The notes: generated by a model from the sequence alone, not told the origin. Positions 24,415 through 36,600 are shown, numbered from the stretch's first letter. The stretch: DNA of 64,000 nt from Nilaparvata lugens (GCF_014356525.2 NC_052507.1:37524216-37588215); one strand, 5' to 3'. Translations and numbers: made by a program.

Positions 24415-24633
24415 TTTACTTGTGAGATGAAAAATTGGGTTGTCAACTACGATTTCGTCAACGTACCTGCTCTTCCATATGGCGAGTATAGACTTGATGG
24501 TTCACTTCTCAAGCTTGATCAATATAACAGAAGAGAGCTGATATCTTGTGCCCGATTTTATGGGTTTGTCACTCCAAAAAAACCTCAATTTCAAAAGAAG
24601 ACGTCAAGCAGAAACAATACGAAGACATATTGA
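24415..24633 (+). CDS. Terminal exon of a DUF1091-family secreted protein
   Basis: Preceded by the branch-like CTAAAC and acceptor TTTGTCAACAG, the exon opens in phase 0 and runs 72 codons to a TGA. It contains the C-terminal hallmark of DUF1091, a Pro-rich turn followed by GxY: VPALPYGEYRLDG. Cysteines at FTCEM and LISCARF would pair with those of the upstream exon. The tail after the domain is basic and low in complexity. It fits directly onto the exon at 4007-4165, where the order CP, short hydrophilic stretch, then LP-GxY is the family order. The 3' UTR is AT-rich, with no clear AATAAA in the next 200 bases. Confidence 0.6.
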   Translation, partial: FTCEMKNWVVNYDFVNVPALPYGEYRLDGSLLKLDQYNRRELISCARFYGFVTPKKPQFQKKTSSRNNTKTY

Positions 24634-24919
24634 TATTGTTGTCTAGATTCAGAAATTAAATTGAGTGTATGCATTATTTTCACTTAGCCTTATCCACATT
24701 CAAGTATCAAGATGAGGAATTAAATTGGGATTGAATTGAATTGAATAATTCCTTTTCCTCTAATTTCTTTTCCTTTTCTATTACCTTTATTAGAATTGAA
24801 TTACCTTTATCAAGGGCTAATTCGAGACTCTAGGTCCTCTCTGCCTTGAGAAAGAGAGAAACTCTACGGAGAGAGACTAGAAACAATTAAAGAGTGAGTG
24901 AGTGGAAGTGAGTGGGAGT

Positions 24920-25020
24920 GAATAGAATAGAATAGAATGACTGCCTGGGAGGGCGAAGTTAGGGCGCAGTCAGCTCTCTCTTACACTTAATCCTCCAATA
25001 CAATACAAAATTATAATTTA
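24920..25020 (+). repeat. Dispersed repeat S, copy 1 (probable LINE/SINE 3' end)
   Basis: (GAATA)n joined to GAATGACTGCCT, then GCGAAGTTAGGGCGCAGTC and CTCTCTTACAC, matches 39398-39510. On the minus strand this reads as an element end with a TATTC microsatellite tail, the sort of 3' end LINEs of several clades leave. The rest of the element is absent at both sites. Confidence 0.7.
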
Positions 25021-25614
25021 ACAAGCAATACTCAGTGGAATAAAATAATAGAACAAAACTGTATTTTTAATGAAAAAAGGTGAAGAGTAATTATAATGAT
25101 AATAAGAAGTGGAATAGTTGAATAAACTTAAATGTAGAGCATTCTTAAAATGTAAAATAACAAAGAACTGTTGGGAAATAAATACAACATTTATGACGGA
25201 ATGATAGGATCAGAGAAGCAAAAAAGAGCAATATGGCTACAAACCTTATAAGCAAGATGAGAGAATAAGGAAATATTAGTAAATACTTCTACCATGAAAT
25301 TAATTTTTAGAGAGAAAGAGAGAGTATTTTTTTATACCTGTCTTTAGAGTTTACTTTTAAAGTTGAACTTGATTCTATCAGAATCACTCTGAAGAAATTA
25401 ATTTTGAGACTGAATAGATGAATGTATCAAAACTATGAAAAGTATGAAAGCATGAAAAGAAAGCTCACACACACACACACCACACACACCAACACATGCG
25501 CCTGACCAATGATGCACCCCCCGCTAATCCCAGCCGCCCCCACCACCACTGATCCACCGGAAGACAGCTGCGCCGAACCGATGATGACCCTCAATGCGCT
25601 TCAATTCAGCCGGC
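25021..25614. other. Non-coding DNA with short CA tract
   Basis: AT-rich, with a CACACACA stretch near 25468-25495. No gene seen. Confidence 0.4.
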
Positions 25615-25835
25615 AATGAAGTTCACAATCCTTGTGGACTTGTAAAGGACTTATTGAACATGACTGTCCTGTGGGTTGGGACAGCCAGCAGATGGGAACC
25701 ATGCCGTGTACTACCCCGACCGATATCACTCAAATGTTTAAAATCCTCTGCAATATACTTAGGTGTTCCAGTTTTTGATGTATTATGCAGAAAAATAACA
25801 GCATGAAGTGAGTGAGAGTGAGAGAATGTGGGTGT
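25615..25835 (-). pseudogene. LINE ORF2 C-terminal fragment
   Basis: The minus frame reads HAVIFLHNTSKTGTPKYIAE, then SDIGRGSTRHGSHLLAVPTH, then RTVMFNKSFT. This matches the post-RT tail of LINE ORF2 in the Jockey/CR1 groups, where the pattern is a short helix, Gly-x-Pro-x-Tyr, Thr-Arg, then LxxPxxRT and SF. No RT core is nearby. Very short and old. Confidence 0.6.
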
Positions 25836-26150
25836 GTGAGTGATCAGCGCTATGCGTCTCACTGTGACGGGCATGTAGAGGCTCAATCAGCCTACAGAAT
25901 CAATCAGGGGCTCAACGGATGCTCGCCTCGGCTCGCCTGTCAAGCAGTAGGCGCTTGAGGTTGAGTGATGACCACTGAGAATCTGTTGAGCTGAGCTCAC
26001 TGTTGTTTGAATGCAGCGATTGATTTTTCTCTTCAGCAGATAGAAGCGAAGTGCTTGCTAGATTCATTTCAAACTGGCAGCATTTGTTATGAAGATCACT
26101 AACACTCACCATTCAAACAATGCTGAGTATGAATTGAATTTCATCACCAG

Positions 26151-26410
26151 AAAAGCCGCTTGTCATTCAGACTAGTGAATTTGAAAATCGTTTGGCATTG
26201 TTTGATAAGAACGGTGGTGGTTTTTGGAAGAATTGGTTAGCCCTGGATCCAAAATCTAACAATAGGCTTTCAAATTCAACTATCAATCAAATCAATCCAA
26301 GTTCTTACAATGTTTTATATTTTCATGTTCTCAGAGAAGCTGATTACTCACCCACATTGAATGAATATACTGGAGATTGCTATGGAAGATACTTAAAATT
26401 AGTGTCGTAA
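26151..26410 (+). CDS. Unrecognised exon-like ORF with stop
   Basis: An open frame from a possible acceptor (TTTCATCACCAG ending 26150) runs 86 codons to TAA. It contains FWKNWLALDPKSNNR, then YNVLYFHVLREADYSP and YTGDCYGRYL. The composition is protein-like (Trp, Tyr, Cys and Gly mixed) rather than low-complexity. I do not recognise the family, and no donor or partner exon is identified. It could be a terminal exon of a host gene downstream of the DUF1091 gene, or a relic of an unknown mobile element. Confidence 0.3.
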
Positions 26411-28160
26411 TCAGACACTAATCTTGATAAATATTAATATTTCAAGGTTCTGATTATATGGAGTAGTTTCATTTATTAAACACACCAAATAACCACAGAT
26501 AACTCATAAATGATTCTCCTTCACATCCAACTTTTATCACTTCTAGCTGAAAACCTCAAACTCTCCAAACCTCACCTATAGGAGATTCTTTAAAAAACAC
26601 TCCTTCACACACTTAGTTGTGTTGAAGACATAATATTCCTGAGACACGATATGAGATGAAACTTGTATCTGTTGAGTCATGTAGGCCTACTCCAATAATT
26701 CATAGGTTATTCTTATCAGAGATACACTTTTCAATCGATCCTCTATAGCATTGTTTCAATCGTAATAGAGATGATCTATCGGTAATGGGATGCTATTGGG
26801 CAGCACACAGTTCTTATTTTTTCAATTGGACGATGTTAGATTCCAGTTTTATTCTCTACTAGCTTTTTGCGGAATGATGGATTCATATGTATGAAGTGAT
26901 TTATTAATTAATTTGATTAGAAACTCTTATAATCTCTCATAATCGAAAATAACTATAAGTGGAACTTGCGATTCGCAGGTAGTTGTGAATGAATATCATG
27001 GTCTTCTTCACTTTTGTGCAATACACAGATTCATTAATGAACGAAAATCTACCAACAATTTGAGAGACTAATTTACAATGGAAGAAGTATGTCATGTACG
27101 TTGGACGGGGATGGAGAGATGTACTCGGCAGAGTTAGTTTTTCAATTAAAAAGAAGAGAGAAAAAAGAGAAAAAAAGAGGAAGATGAAGGAAGCCAGGGA
27201 AAGAGGAAAAAAGAGAATAACTAGGACGTGAACGGAATCAACTGATGAGCTCCGAGTTTGGACCAGCTAGAATGAACGAAAGCTGGATAAATGAACGGTT
27301 CTTTTAATTGGAGTAACAAATCACCCCCTAACACAAGTGGAGCATGTCCCTTCTGGTCAATATTAAAAAGGTCCTAGATCCAATATGCGTTGGGTAAGCT
27401 GTTCCAATGTACACTAGTTGGCATTTAAATTCAAAAGGTTTGCTGGCAAATTATTCGTCCATTCAAGGTTGTTTATTATGATCCAGTGTCATCAACATCA
27501 TTCAACTTGTTTTGTCATGACCTTCAATATTATTACTGAAATAGGATGATTGGATGATATTGAGGTCATCAAGAAATGAGATGATTTGAATTTTAATGTA
27601 TTATTTTATTTTAATTACTCTGTAATTTGTGAGTGAAGTTCAATTCTATTTAAAATTATCATTATTGAGCTAAGTATGGATCGAGAATAGGAATGGAACA
27701 TGACTGTAATTTTAATATTTGATTCAATTTTGAGAAAGCATGGTCACTATTGTCTTGGTAACATATTCAACCTGTATGTATAAGGTTGAACAATTCTAAT
27801 TGTAAGCTTCACTTCAACTCTAAGAATTCCTCTCAATTCTTGATTAGTTATTCAGAAATTATATTTGTATTACAAAAATCTGGAATTTCAAACTGCGTTC
27901 TCGTGACTAAAGTTTCTTTCATTGTGAAATAAGATCAATTGACATGAATGTCGATTATTTGTACAGCCTGATATCAGAGAATTCATTACACGGGATAGGA
28001 AATACATGGTTGATGCATTGCTAATGAACTGTATAACTTGCACTTTTACATCAAGATTCTGAATTTACCGATGATCAATTGATTCTAGTTTAATGACTTT
28101 ATTCGATTTGTGATGCAAAATTCAAGCAACAATAGAAACCCAACTGAACAGAACGTTCTC
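26411..28160. other. Non-coding AT-rich DNA
   Basis: Contains a purine-rich tract at 27145-27220. No gene, repeat pair or RNA gene seen. Confidence 0.4.
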
Positions 28161-28164
28161 CAAG

Positions 28165-28240
28165 TGAATCCGTAGCGTGATTGGTAGCACGCGCCATTCA
28201 TGAATCGAGTTGCGTGTTCCAGACCAACCATATTAATTTT
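28165..28240 (+). repeat. Possible tRNA-derived SINE head
   Basis: TAGCGTGATTGGTAGCACGC resembles a pol III A box (TRGYNNANNGG) in a D-arm setting, and GCGTGTTCCAGAC about 30 bases downstream resembles a decayed B box. The cloverleaf cannot be completed, so this is not a functional tRNA. Boundaries are unclear. Confidence 0.3.
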
Positions 28241-31015
28241 TTTGCTGAGAATTTTCAACTATGATAATCATTATCCACGTGATTATGACCAAATAGTAAT
28301 AATTATTCTATTTTTTTTTTCATGTACCCTGGACATAATTAAGGAGATTGCATTTTACATTACAAAATTTTCCCCGGTGCAAGGCACATGATATAATTAT
28401 GTAGGCTATTCAAATAATTGAAACAATCAATTCGAGTGGAGTAATTGATTAAGAATTATTAATATTTGTTACTATTAGAAGTATCGTCTAAGCATACACA
28501 CTAAATAAGAGACAGATTAAATATAACTTCTAAGCATATTTTGAAAATTCCAAAGGTGATTTTCCGTACATAAATAAACATTTTATGAGGACGAGAACAA
28601 AATATCCGTATTATGATTTGAACGCTTAGAAGCATTTGCCAACTAAGTACCGACGGACTTCAAAGGCGCAACCGCTGCGCTCCGGAAGACACGCATCGCA
28701 TCGGCTAAGTCCTCCAGACTTGAAAGGCTTACCGACGTCCGCCATTTTCTGCTTTGGAATTCAAGAATATATTCTAGCAACCCTGCTGGTATGCATGGAT
28801 AATTCATATTCTGCTCATAGAAGAGGAAGAGCACTTTTGCAATCCGTGAAAGGTCGACTTGTGAATTCATAATATTTTGGAAGGTATGTGTAAAACTTAT
28901 TTATCCGAAGTCTCTTTTGAGTATGATTTTTGGTATTTGAAGACTACCCTCAATGTTCGTATCTGTAATATGAAGACAGGAAAGCTAATACGGAGATCGG
29001 GAAATGGATGATTAGCGCATGCATATTTAGAAAATACTTAATTTAAACGAGAAGTTAAGTAAAGGAAGAAAGGAGTTGTGACCGAGCTTCATCTCCCATG
29101 AACTTTGAGTTTTTCACAGGAATCAAGGAATAGTAAAAAGAAATATCAATAGAAAGATACCAATTTATGAGAAAGTTTCTCTCTTTTACTAGTTATTATT
29201 GATATATATATATATATCACAGTGGGTGCTGAGTGATTCTTATGAATTCTATTACAGTAATTGCAATGTATTTCATTTGGATTGTAGATGGAACAAAATG
29301 AACTATCAGCTACGCCAATAGGTGGATCCATATTATACTCATGATGAATGGATCTGATTGCTCAGAATCTTAAATAATCGAATCATAATGAATCAAGGCC
29401 TCTACATCCTTTCGGGGAGTTCCACAATTTTCAATTAAAATCATATGTAGAAGATAAAAGTGAAAATGACCTTTGTCAAAGTATTGCAGATGATGAGAGA
29501 TTATTTTATGATTTGCCAATCCTTTAATGAAACCTCCCTGAGTTACTGTGAGTCATTCATTCCCGTCCTGAGCAATAAATAGCACCTTACAGTAATCGTC
29601 AATTATTCATCTGGGATGACTGTTTTTATCCTTATAAAATCAAAATTAATCAAAAGTGATACTGAAACACAATAAAAATATAATAATGATATGAAATATT
29701 CGAGAACTAAATCACAACTGTGTGGGCTGCTTCCAGCAGTCGATCAAGCTGCTTCAACGTCAAAACTGCGAGAAATCACGAATGATAAACATGGAAGAGG
29801 AGGGAGACAAAATAATAAGAGAGCAAGAAAGTATGAGTGATACACTGACGCTCCTTTACCGACACGAGCAAGGTTGTTCAACAAAATTGCAAGCATGATA
29901 CGAAAACAGAATGAGCTCGTTCAACTTTTCGTAGTTCTAATCTCGTCTTGGAAATTGGCGGCCTTAAGGAGACCTTAAGGATGCCTTGAGGACGAGGGCA
30001 TATGCGTTGTTCAGAAACAAATTAGAAAGCCTACAAGGTAGTGAAGCTTTCGCTGCTTAATAGGGTTTCTTCATCGACTATCTGCTTCTCCTTCTCCTCC
30101 GATACTTCTTGTTATTCCTTTTCCTCTTCTTCTCCGAAAACACACTCGATCCTCAACGAGAATATTAGATGATGGAGTCGAATCTCAGGATGAGCTCTTT
30201 CACCTTTCATCTTTCTTTCCTTATGACTCATTCGCTGATAAGAGCTTTCTCATTAAAACAAATTCCAAATTATAAAGGAATATGTAACGTATTTATTCAA
30301 TTTAGATTTGTTCCATAGTTGTGATTCATTACTGTAATAAATTTACTGAGTCATACCCAGTTGTCAGACTGAAAGAATTTGTGATAGCCTATTCTAAGCC
30401 AATAATCCAATAATCGATTCTATCATGACAAACAGCAGTTCCTCACTCTCTTTATAGAAGAACAAAAATGAGAGTGAACAAATATATTCCATTCAAACAA
30501 ACATGGGGAGCTAGATCATGAATTAGAGCTGACTTTTATCTTTTATATTGGTTCATGACGCACATATAGATCACGGAATAATGAGGTGAGTGCACTGCTA
30601 CTGCTCTCTAGATAAGGTTTACACTGCAAATAGAACATAGAAGCTAGCTTATCGCGATAAAGCATACTTTGCTTTGATTTCTCAAAAAACGTTATTATCA
30701 CCTCTCCAACTTTGAGTAACTCGTAGATCATAGTCGATCTTCTTGAATAGAGCTAACAAACGCTCTATTATTTTAACTCATAAACGGTAATCGATGAATG
30801 TAGGTCATATTTTGTTCATGATATTTTTTGTGAATGTAGATCACACTTTTTATGTGTAATTGGAGCGAATTCCATTCGAAAAAATAATTCAAGAGACCCA
30901 GCCAACCTAATTTTCTTCTGGAAATAGAGGAGCTAATAATTACAAAAAGAGCATCAGAACACAGCCAATGATCGACATAATCAATTAACCTGGCGCGACC
31001 TTTTTTCATACACGC
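28241..31015. other. Non-coding DNA, one GC-richer island
   Basis: 28640-28745 is GC-rich (with CCGACGG and GCGCTCCGG), with short open frames on both strands that mirror each other and match no family. It could be a first exon or promoter remnant. A (TA)n tract is at 29198-29216. Nothing else recognised. Confidence 0.35.
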
Positions 31016-31019
31016 TTGC

Positions 31020-31300
31020 ACTTTTCAATTTCACGCTTGATTGGCGCCAATAATGTGTCAGCCAATGGGAGCGCGGTAGCGAGTGGCGGGAACACACGCC
31101 ATTGGCTAATTGACACGGGATAACTTACTAATGCCAGCTGCGGGGCCAAAGCTGGAAGATTGGCAATTTCGGATTGCAGGCAGTGCTGTCTAGCGTGAAA
31201 ATGTGGAACTAGACGCCGGTAGGCATCAGGCGTCACTCGCTTGTGAGGGATTGAATTAACGCCGTCGTCGTCTGAAATTGGCATCATCACTCAAACAGCA
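31020..31300. promoter_or_regulatory. GC-rich block with facing CCAAT boxes
   Basis: GTGTCAGCCAATGG at 31056 faces CCATTGGCTAATTGACAC about 40 bases downstream, an imperfect inverted repeat with a CCAAT box in each arm. The surroundings are GC- and CpG-rich against an AT-rich background, and GGCGCCAAT lies just upstream. This could be a bidirectional promoter or CpG-type start region. A 94-codon minus frame across it has no recognisable domain and I do not call it a gene. Confidence 0.3.
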
Positions 31301-31547
31301 AATAATCCCTAATCGCAGATTGTGCTCAACGGCTTCATCAGCATAGCGCATGCTGCGTGTGTGAATGTGTCTGTCTCTTGCAATTGCATTCGATTACTTA
31401 TAGAGTTGATCAAGTTATAACATATATTTCAGTTTTATGGAGTTTGGTCTGAATGATCACTCGGTTTTGATCATCACTCTTATTGGTCTCGACTACTTAT
31501 CTTAATAGGAGTGTTAGTTGAATCCATCTTTAACCAATTTTCTGTTG

Positions 31548-31736
31548 AGCTGCGTTTACACCAAAGTTATTGAAAAAATGTTAGTAACTTAATCCTTATA
31601 GATTCTATTAGATTGAACGGAACTTGACAAACACATATATGTTCATCATGTGTATGATAAGTTATATTCAATCTACTAGAATTTATAAGGATCGAAAAAT
31701 TATTATTTTGTTAATAACTTTGGTGTAAACGCAGCT
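31548..31736. mobile_element. MITE, family M, copy 1
   Basis: Perfect 24-bp terminal inverted repeats: AGCTGCGTTTACACCAAAGT at the left and its reverse complement at the right. The ~140-base interior is itself a foldback (AATCCTTATAGATTCTATTAG against its reverse), so the whole element can form one long hairpin. It encodes nothing. A second copy is at 60530-60691. Confidence 0.9.
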
Positions 31737-31740
31737 TAGT

Positions 31741-32460
31741 CCAGTCAACGAAAGATTATAGAGGGAAAAGTTTGGAAAACAATTTTTGACCCCGCAGCTC
31801 TTTTGAAGATAGTGAGGGGGTAAACACATGAGACAAAAGTCCTCACTCCTAACCTAACCCCTGTGCTAAGTGAGTTGGGTGGTTTTAAAGTACCATATTT
31901 TGTTTTTTTGCGTATATCTCGAACAATATGCGTTTATCGGGAATGTTTTGTCCAATACAAAACTAAAGCTCACAGAATACCCTACAAGTTTCATACGTAA
32001 CATTTCTCCATATCTCTCATAGTTTTCTAGGTATGAGCTCTCGATGAGGTCACATTTTGAAGGAAAACACTTCCGCCTCCAATTTTTTCATCTTTTTGAC
32101 CTTATAACTTTTCAACAATAGATTTAGAAAATCCATGCTAATCAAGAACTCATAAATAAGCATCATTATTCTCTTCAATTTCATGTATTTTAATACTATT
32201 TTACGCATCTTCCTACGATTGTTGCAGCTGTTATAGCCCAGTGTTGAGTGTGGAATCTTCAGTTAAAACAACAATAACTGAATTGACAGGGAAATTTGGA
32301 GGGAACGTTTGGAACACAATATTTTACTTCGCAGCTTTGTTTGGACTATTTGGAAGGTGAACATTTCAAAATTCCTCATCCTATTGCTTGTGCTCTATGG
32401 ATGAGGGTGATTTAAAAGTTGCGTTTTTTCATTCCTGGCTTACATGCATAAGCATGTATC
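31741..32460. repeat. Diverged tandem-like copies of an unknown repeat
   Basis: 31758-31900 and 32288-32420 share GGGAA-GTTTGGAA-ACAAT, then CGCAGCT and later GGGTGATTTAAA-type blocks at low identity, in the same orientation and about 530 bases apart. Between them lies AT-rich DNA typical of old DNA-transposon interiors. No coding frame. Confidence 0.4.
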
Positions 32461-33200
32461 TTGAAAACAATACATCTCAGCGACATGACTAACTGAATAA
32501 AAGTGAAATACCGTGGTTCACGACCGATACTGGATGCAATATTTTTGTTTCACTTTCAATTGCGAACCAACTGGTGACTCACTACTTCTACACTACACTA
32601 CGATTCTAATCTAATCCACTATACGTCCTTCCTCAACGAGTTCTAACGCAATTTTTTTTAAGTTCGATCGAAAAATACAATTGATATTTGAACAGCAGAT
32701 ATAAAGAAAACCTAATTTTTGGAAATGAACCCACTCATCTAGGGGAAACCATGTACTGGAGCCGTCAATTTACTATACTAATCTCTGGATCTGCAATTCG
32801 ATCATCCAAGAAATTCGATTCTATGAGAATGTTTTGCCAACAAAACACTCACGTCAATTCGCCCCCGCAATCTGCACAGCCTGAAAAATCTTCGCCGTGA
32901 TTATTGAGACATGCCATATTGGCAAACATGCGGCTCTGGCTCTGCCTTACGTATTCATGGGCCCTGTCATCACACACGCACACACACGCTCACCACACAT
33001 CATGTTTCGACGAAAAATGAACGTCAAATTTGTGCGGTCTAGAACGAGCCGACGCCGCATATCGCACATCGAACAAACGCAAATATTTACGTTGAAAGCG
33101 AAGCACCCTTTCAGCAGCAGACTCCATCCATAGCATCTCGTCATAAGAGCGAGTGAAAGGTCCAACAACTCTTCCTTGCTCATCATTTTTCTTTCCTTCT
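32461..33200. other. Mixed-composition non-coding DNA
   Basis: A GC-richer patch at 32840-33130 with a CACACACGC run. No domain recognised in the short frames on either strand. Confidence 0.35.
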
Positions 33201-33269
33201 CTTTTTCACTACGTCTCCGTTTCCTTCACGTTTGCCACACCTTGTGACAATGTTCTAATTTTTCCTCTC

Positions 33270-33890
33270 TGTCAACTTCTTCTTTTCCTTCTTCTTCTTT
33301 TTCTTCTTCTTCTTCTTCTTCTCCTCCTCCTCCTCCAACTACTCTTCCTCCTCCTCCTCCTCCTTCTGTTTTACCTTCTCTTCATCCTCTTCTTCTACCT
33401 TTCTTCGATCACCTATTCCTCTTCCCTCTCCTCGTCATCATCATTCTCTTCATTCCTTCTTCATATTTTTCTAAAATTCTTCCAATTCTTTGTCCTTTGC
33501 CTTCTTCTTTTCATTATTTTCTAATATATTTCCGTGCATTGTCCTCCTTCCTATTTCTTCTCTTGTTATTCTTTGTCTTCTTCTTCTTCTTTTTCTCTAT
33601 CGATCCTTCTTATTCTAGTTCATCTCCTCCATCTCTTCCTTGTCTTCCTTGACCTCCTTCTCCTTTTTCATTTCTCCTTTTTCTTCTCGTTTTCCTCCTT
33701 CTCCACCACCTTCTTCTCATTCTTCTTCTTCTTCTTCTTCTTCTTCTTCTTCTTCTTCTTCTTCTTCTTCTCTTCTTCTTCTTCTTCTTCTTCTCTTCTT
33801 CTTCTTCTTCTTTTCTTCTTCTTCATCTTCTACTTCTTCTTTTTTTTCTTCTTCTTCATCTTCTTCTTCTTCTTCTTCTTCTTATCCGCC
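33270..33890 (+). repeat. Long polypyrimidine tract with (CTT)n microsatellites
   Basis: About 600 bases of almost pure C/T on the plus strand, with pure CTT runs at about 33295-33320, 33718-33800 and 33850-33880. Open frames through it encode only Ser, Leu and Phe homopolymers and are not genes. Such mirror-type pyrimidine runs can adopt triplex structures. Confidence 0.95.
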
Positions 33891-34369
33891 CCAATTCGAC
33901 TTATTCTCAACCTGCGTCTTCTTTTTCTCTGCTTCCTTCATCTTCATCTACATTTTATTGTTGTTATTCTTTGTTTTGCTGCTGCTCCCTCCTCTTACTT
34001 CACAGTGACTCCCACTGCTTCCTTCTGCCTTTCAACAACCATTTTTTCGTCTTCCGCTTGTGTTGATTTTGTGCAGCTTCTTTCACTCGTGGCGCTATCC
34101 AAACGCGATGAAATATTCAGCAGCAAGAAATGTGTCCCGAGATTGAAGAGGTCGTTCCTCCTGTGTATGCTGTAATACAGCGACATAATGGCATGCAACC
34201 TGTCCAACAGCCCACACTTCACTACAATGTTCTACTCGGCAAGTGAACGATATTTGCAGCCAGTGAATAGGCTCGCTAAAAACGTTGATATCGATCTGTA
34301 CATAGGACAAACATAATGAAAAACGTGGTTGGAGAATAGAAGATGTAGTACATTGAGAATATAGAAGGA

Positions 34370-34402
34370 CTAGCAGGGAACCCGTGCTTCGCTACGGGAA
34401 TT
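34370..34402 (-). mobile_element. Helitron-type 3' terminus
   Basis: Read on the minus strand, a hairpin CCCGTAGC-GAA-GCACGGG is followed seven bases later by CTAG and a host T. This is the Helitron 3' signature (hairpin close to CTRR, insertion before T). The 5' TC end of the same element is not identified, so its length is unknown. The following sequence to about 34940 may belong to it. Confidence 0.6.
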
Positions 34403-35403
34403 AAAAGATGAAATAATTTTTGTAAAACATTTATAATCTAAATCCTACAAAAATTGTTATAATCGTTTTTGAGATTAGGCCACAACTTGGCATGAGAATT
34501 ATTGAGTCAAATCATTCAAATAATTAATTGATGTGTTGGAAGTGCTCTGTAGAGGAGTAGTCTAATTGCAGCGAATTTTGTAGGATATGGGGCGGGGCTT
34601 AAGAGTCGCCCTCGACTTTATTCATTGGCAATTAATATTTCCCGTTGACAGTTATGAAATTAGCAGTGATCATGTTAATTTTGCTTTGGCAATTGGAGAT
34701 TAAATTCCAAATTTGGTTGATTCAGAATTTGATGACTCTGGTATCCTTGACTCTTGCTTTTTCTGGATTTTTTGGCATAGCCTGTCGCTTACTTTCTGTT
34801 TCACTCATCCAAAAGTGTAAAAGCAGCCAATCCACTGATTCTTTCTTCCATGGGAGTCCATTCATACATAAGAGTCCATTCAAAATAGTATAACATTTAT
34901 TGTGGCTGATGTCACATGTCCTAAACTCTAAAATCATAAATATATAAGTGGGATCATTTTAATGTGAATTTGCATAAATATGAATAGAGTTTATTCAATC
35001 GCTTTGATTATTGACTACCATTACATGATTTCTTTCTTTGATCTTAGCTTAAAACCAAAAGCTTGGGGATGAAAAATTGGATGTAAACTAACATGCAACT
35101 TAATTCAATTTCTATCTAAATTGACAACTTTAGAATGTACTTATGATCTATCAATATCAATAGGTTTTTGTCTTGTGTTGTAATAACATCATGAAAGGAA
35201 ATAGGAGCAGCTGATGGAATATTATGTTTTTTCGATTTATTTTTCAGCTGATTTTGAAACATGAAAATATCAGGCCCAGTTTAATTTCCCAAAGCATGCC
35301 CAAAAGCATGTTTAGTTTCAATCAGGATTAAATTTCATGAGAATTAATCAAAGCAGGGTTTTTTCAATAGAAGTCTTCTCTGATTGATTCTTGTGGTATT
35401 CAG
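34403..35403. other. Non-coding DNA
   Basis: AT-rich, with short frames of no recognisable family. Possibly the body of the Helitron whose 3' end is at 34370. Confidence 0.35.
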
Positions 35404-35578
35404 TCCAGATTATGAATTAACAGACAGTGCAACTGTCTCTCTCAAGGCCATGGCGGCGTACAAACATAGAGCAACAGAGGAACCAATACAACAGAAGCTG
35501 GAGAAATTTGTTGCATTTCTATCACCTCACAATGAACATCACATTCAACTACCATATGTTTGGAGAGATCGATTTTAA
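35404..35578 (+). CDS. Unrecognised exon-like ORF with stop
   Basis: After an acceptor-like TTGTGGTATTCAG, an open stretch of 58 codons runs to TAA. It includes SLKAMAAYKHRATEEPIQQK, then FVAFLSPHNEHHIQLPYVWR. It looks like genuine protein sequence with an amphipathic helix, but I do not recognise it. It may be a terminal exon of an unknown host gene. No partner exon was found. Confidence 0.3.
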
Positions 35579-36600
35579 ATTTCTTTTGCTATCATCCGGT
35601 CACTTTCCAGATGTTCCATGAATACTGCAATGTTTCAAAATAAGGTCGCCAAATTTGGTAACTCAACTACAGCTATAAAAATGTTATTTGCTCAAACTTT
35701 CTTACGTTTTCAACAGACTATGGAAAACTTTTTTCTGATCAGCTGCTACTTGAGGGACCAATAATCCTTTCTCTTGGTAGTTCAACGAATTATCCCAGAG
35801 TTGAGACCTGTTCCAAAATAATGTTTTTTGTTGCAAGCACAATATATTATTACGTTCGCTCCTGGGTTGCACATATATGTGCCACAAGACTAATTAACTC
35901 ATACCAATCAAAAATTAGGTTTACTTCATATATACCAGTCAATTAATACAGGATACTCCACACATTCCAAATCATATAACTTGTTGAAATGAATATTTCC
36001 TCAACAGTAATTTTAATTACTATGGAAGAGTGTTGAATCCCTCAAGTTTTCCAACTTTTAGGGGTTTTTCACTAGTGACACATATATGTGCCACTCGGTC
36101 TGTATATAGAATGGTGAGTGTGGACCACCTGAACAATCCCAATTTTTTTAAATTATGAGGAAATAGCAGTATCATCAAAGATCTATAACATACATTATAA
36201 ATAAGTACACAAACTTTAGCATTCATAAATAATAATAATTATTATTATTATTGATCATATTTCCAAAATTTAAAAATAAAAATCGAAGTAAAATATAAAA
36301 TTTGACTCACAGATGGAAAATTGAATCATCCAATTTGTTTTGAAATGAAAATTGTCCATTCAATGAAATTAATTGCGAATAAAACAATCATGTCAAAGAG
36401 GCTGTCTTATTGGTGCCACGATCTGAAACACTTAGGTATACATAAACCGAAATGTTTGTCATTGTTATCTGTATAAACACTACGAACATAGAAGGTGGTT
36501 TGTCGTTTTTATGCGATATACGGCATATTTGGCACCACACCCGCTTCTCTAGCTTCAATGGTAGATGATGCTTGTTTTTTGAGGTTGTCTGCTAACATTG
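35579..36600. other. Non-coding DNA with palindromic GTGGCAC motifs
   Basis: Two ~20-bp palindromes centred on CACATATATGTG occur near 35866-35884 and 36077-36096, and a third, related one (GTGGCACGAATGTGTGCCAC) is at 37087-37106. They bracket the acidic ORF on the minus strand and may be subterminal repeats of one element. Confidence 0.45.

Noticed and set aside
28165..28240. Functional tRNA gene
   Set aside because: A- and B-box-like stretches are present but the acceptor and anticodon arms do not pair; at best a SINE head.
31006..31290. 94-codon minus ORF in the GC-rich block
   Set aside because: No recognisable domain, and it coincides with the CCAAT inverted repeat; composition alone explains the open frame.
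33153..34175. Long poly-Ser/Leu/Phe open frames
   Set aside because: They are translations of CTT microsatellites in all frames, with no domain or start context.
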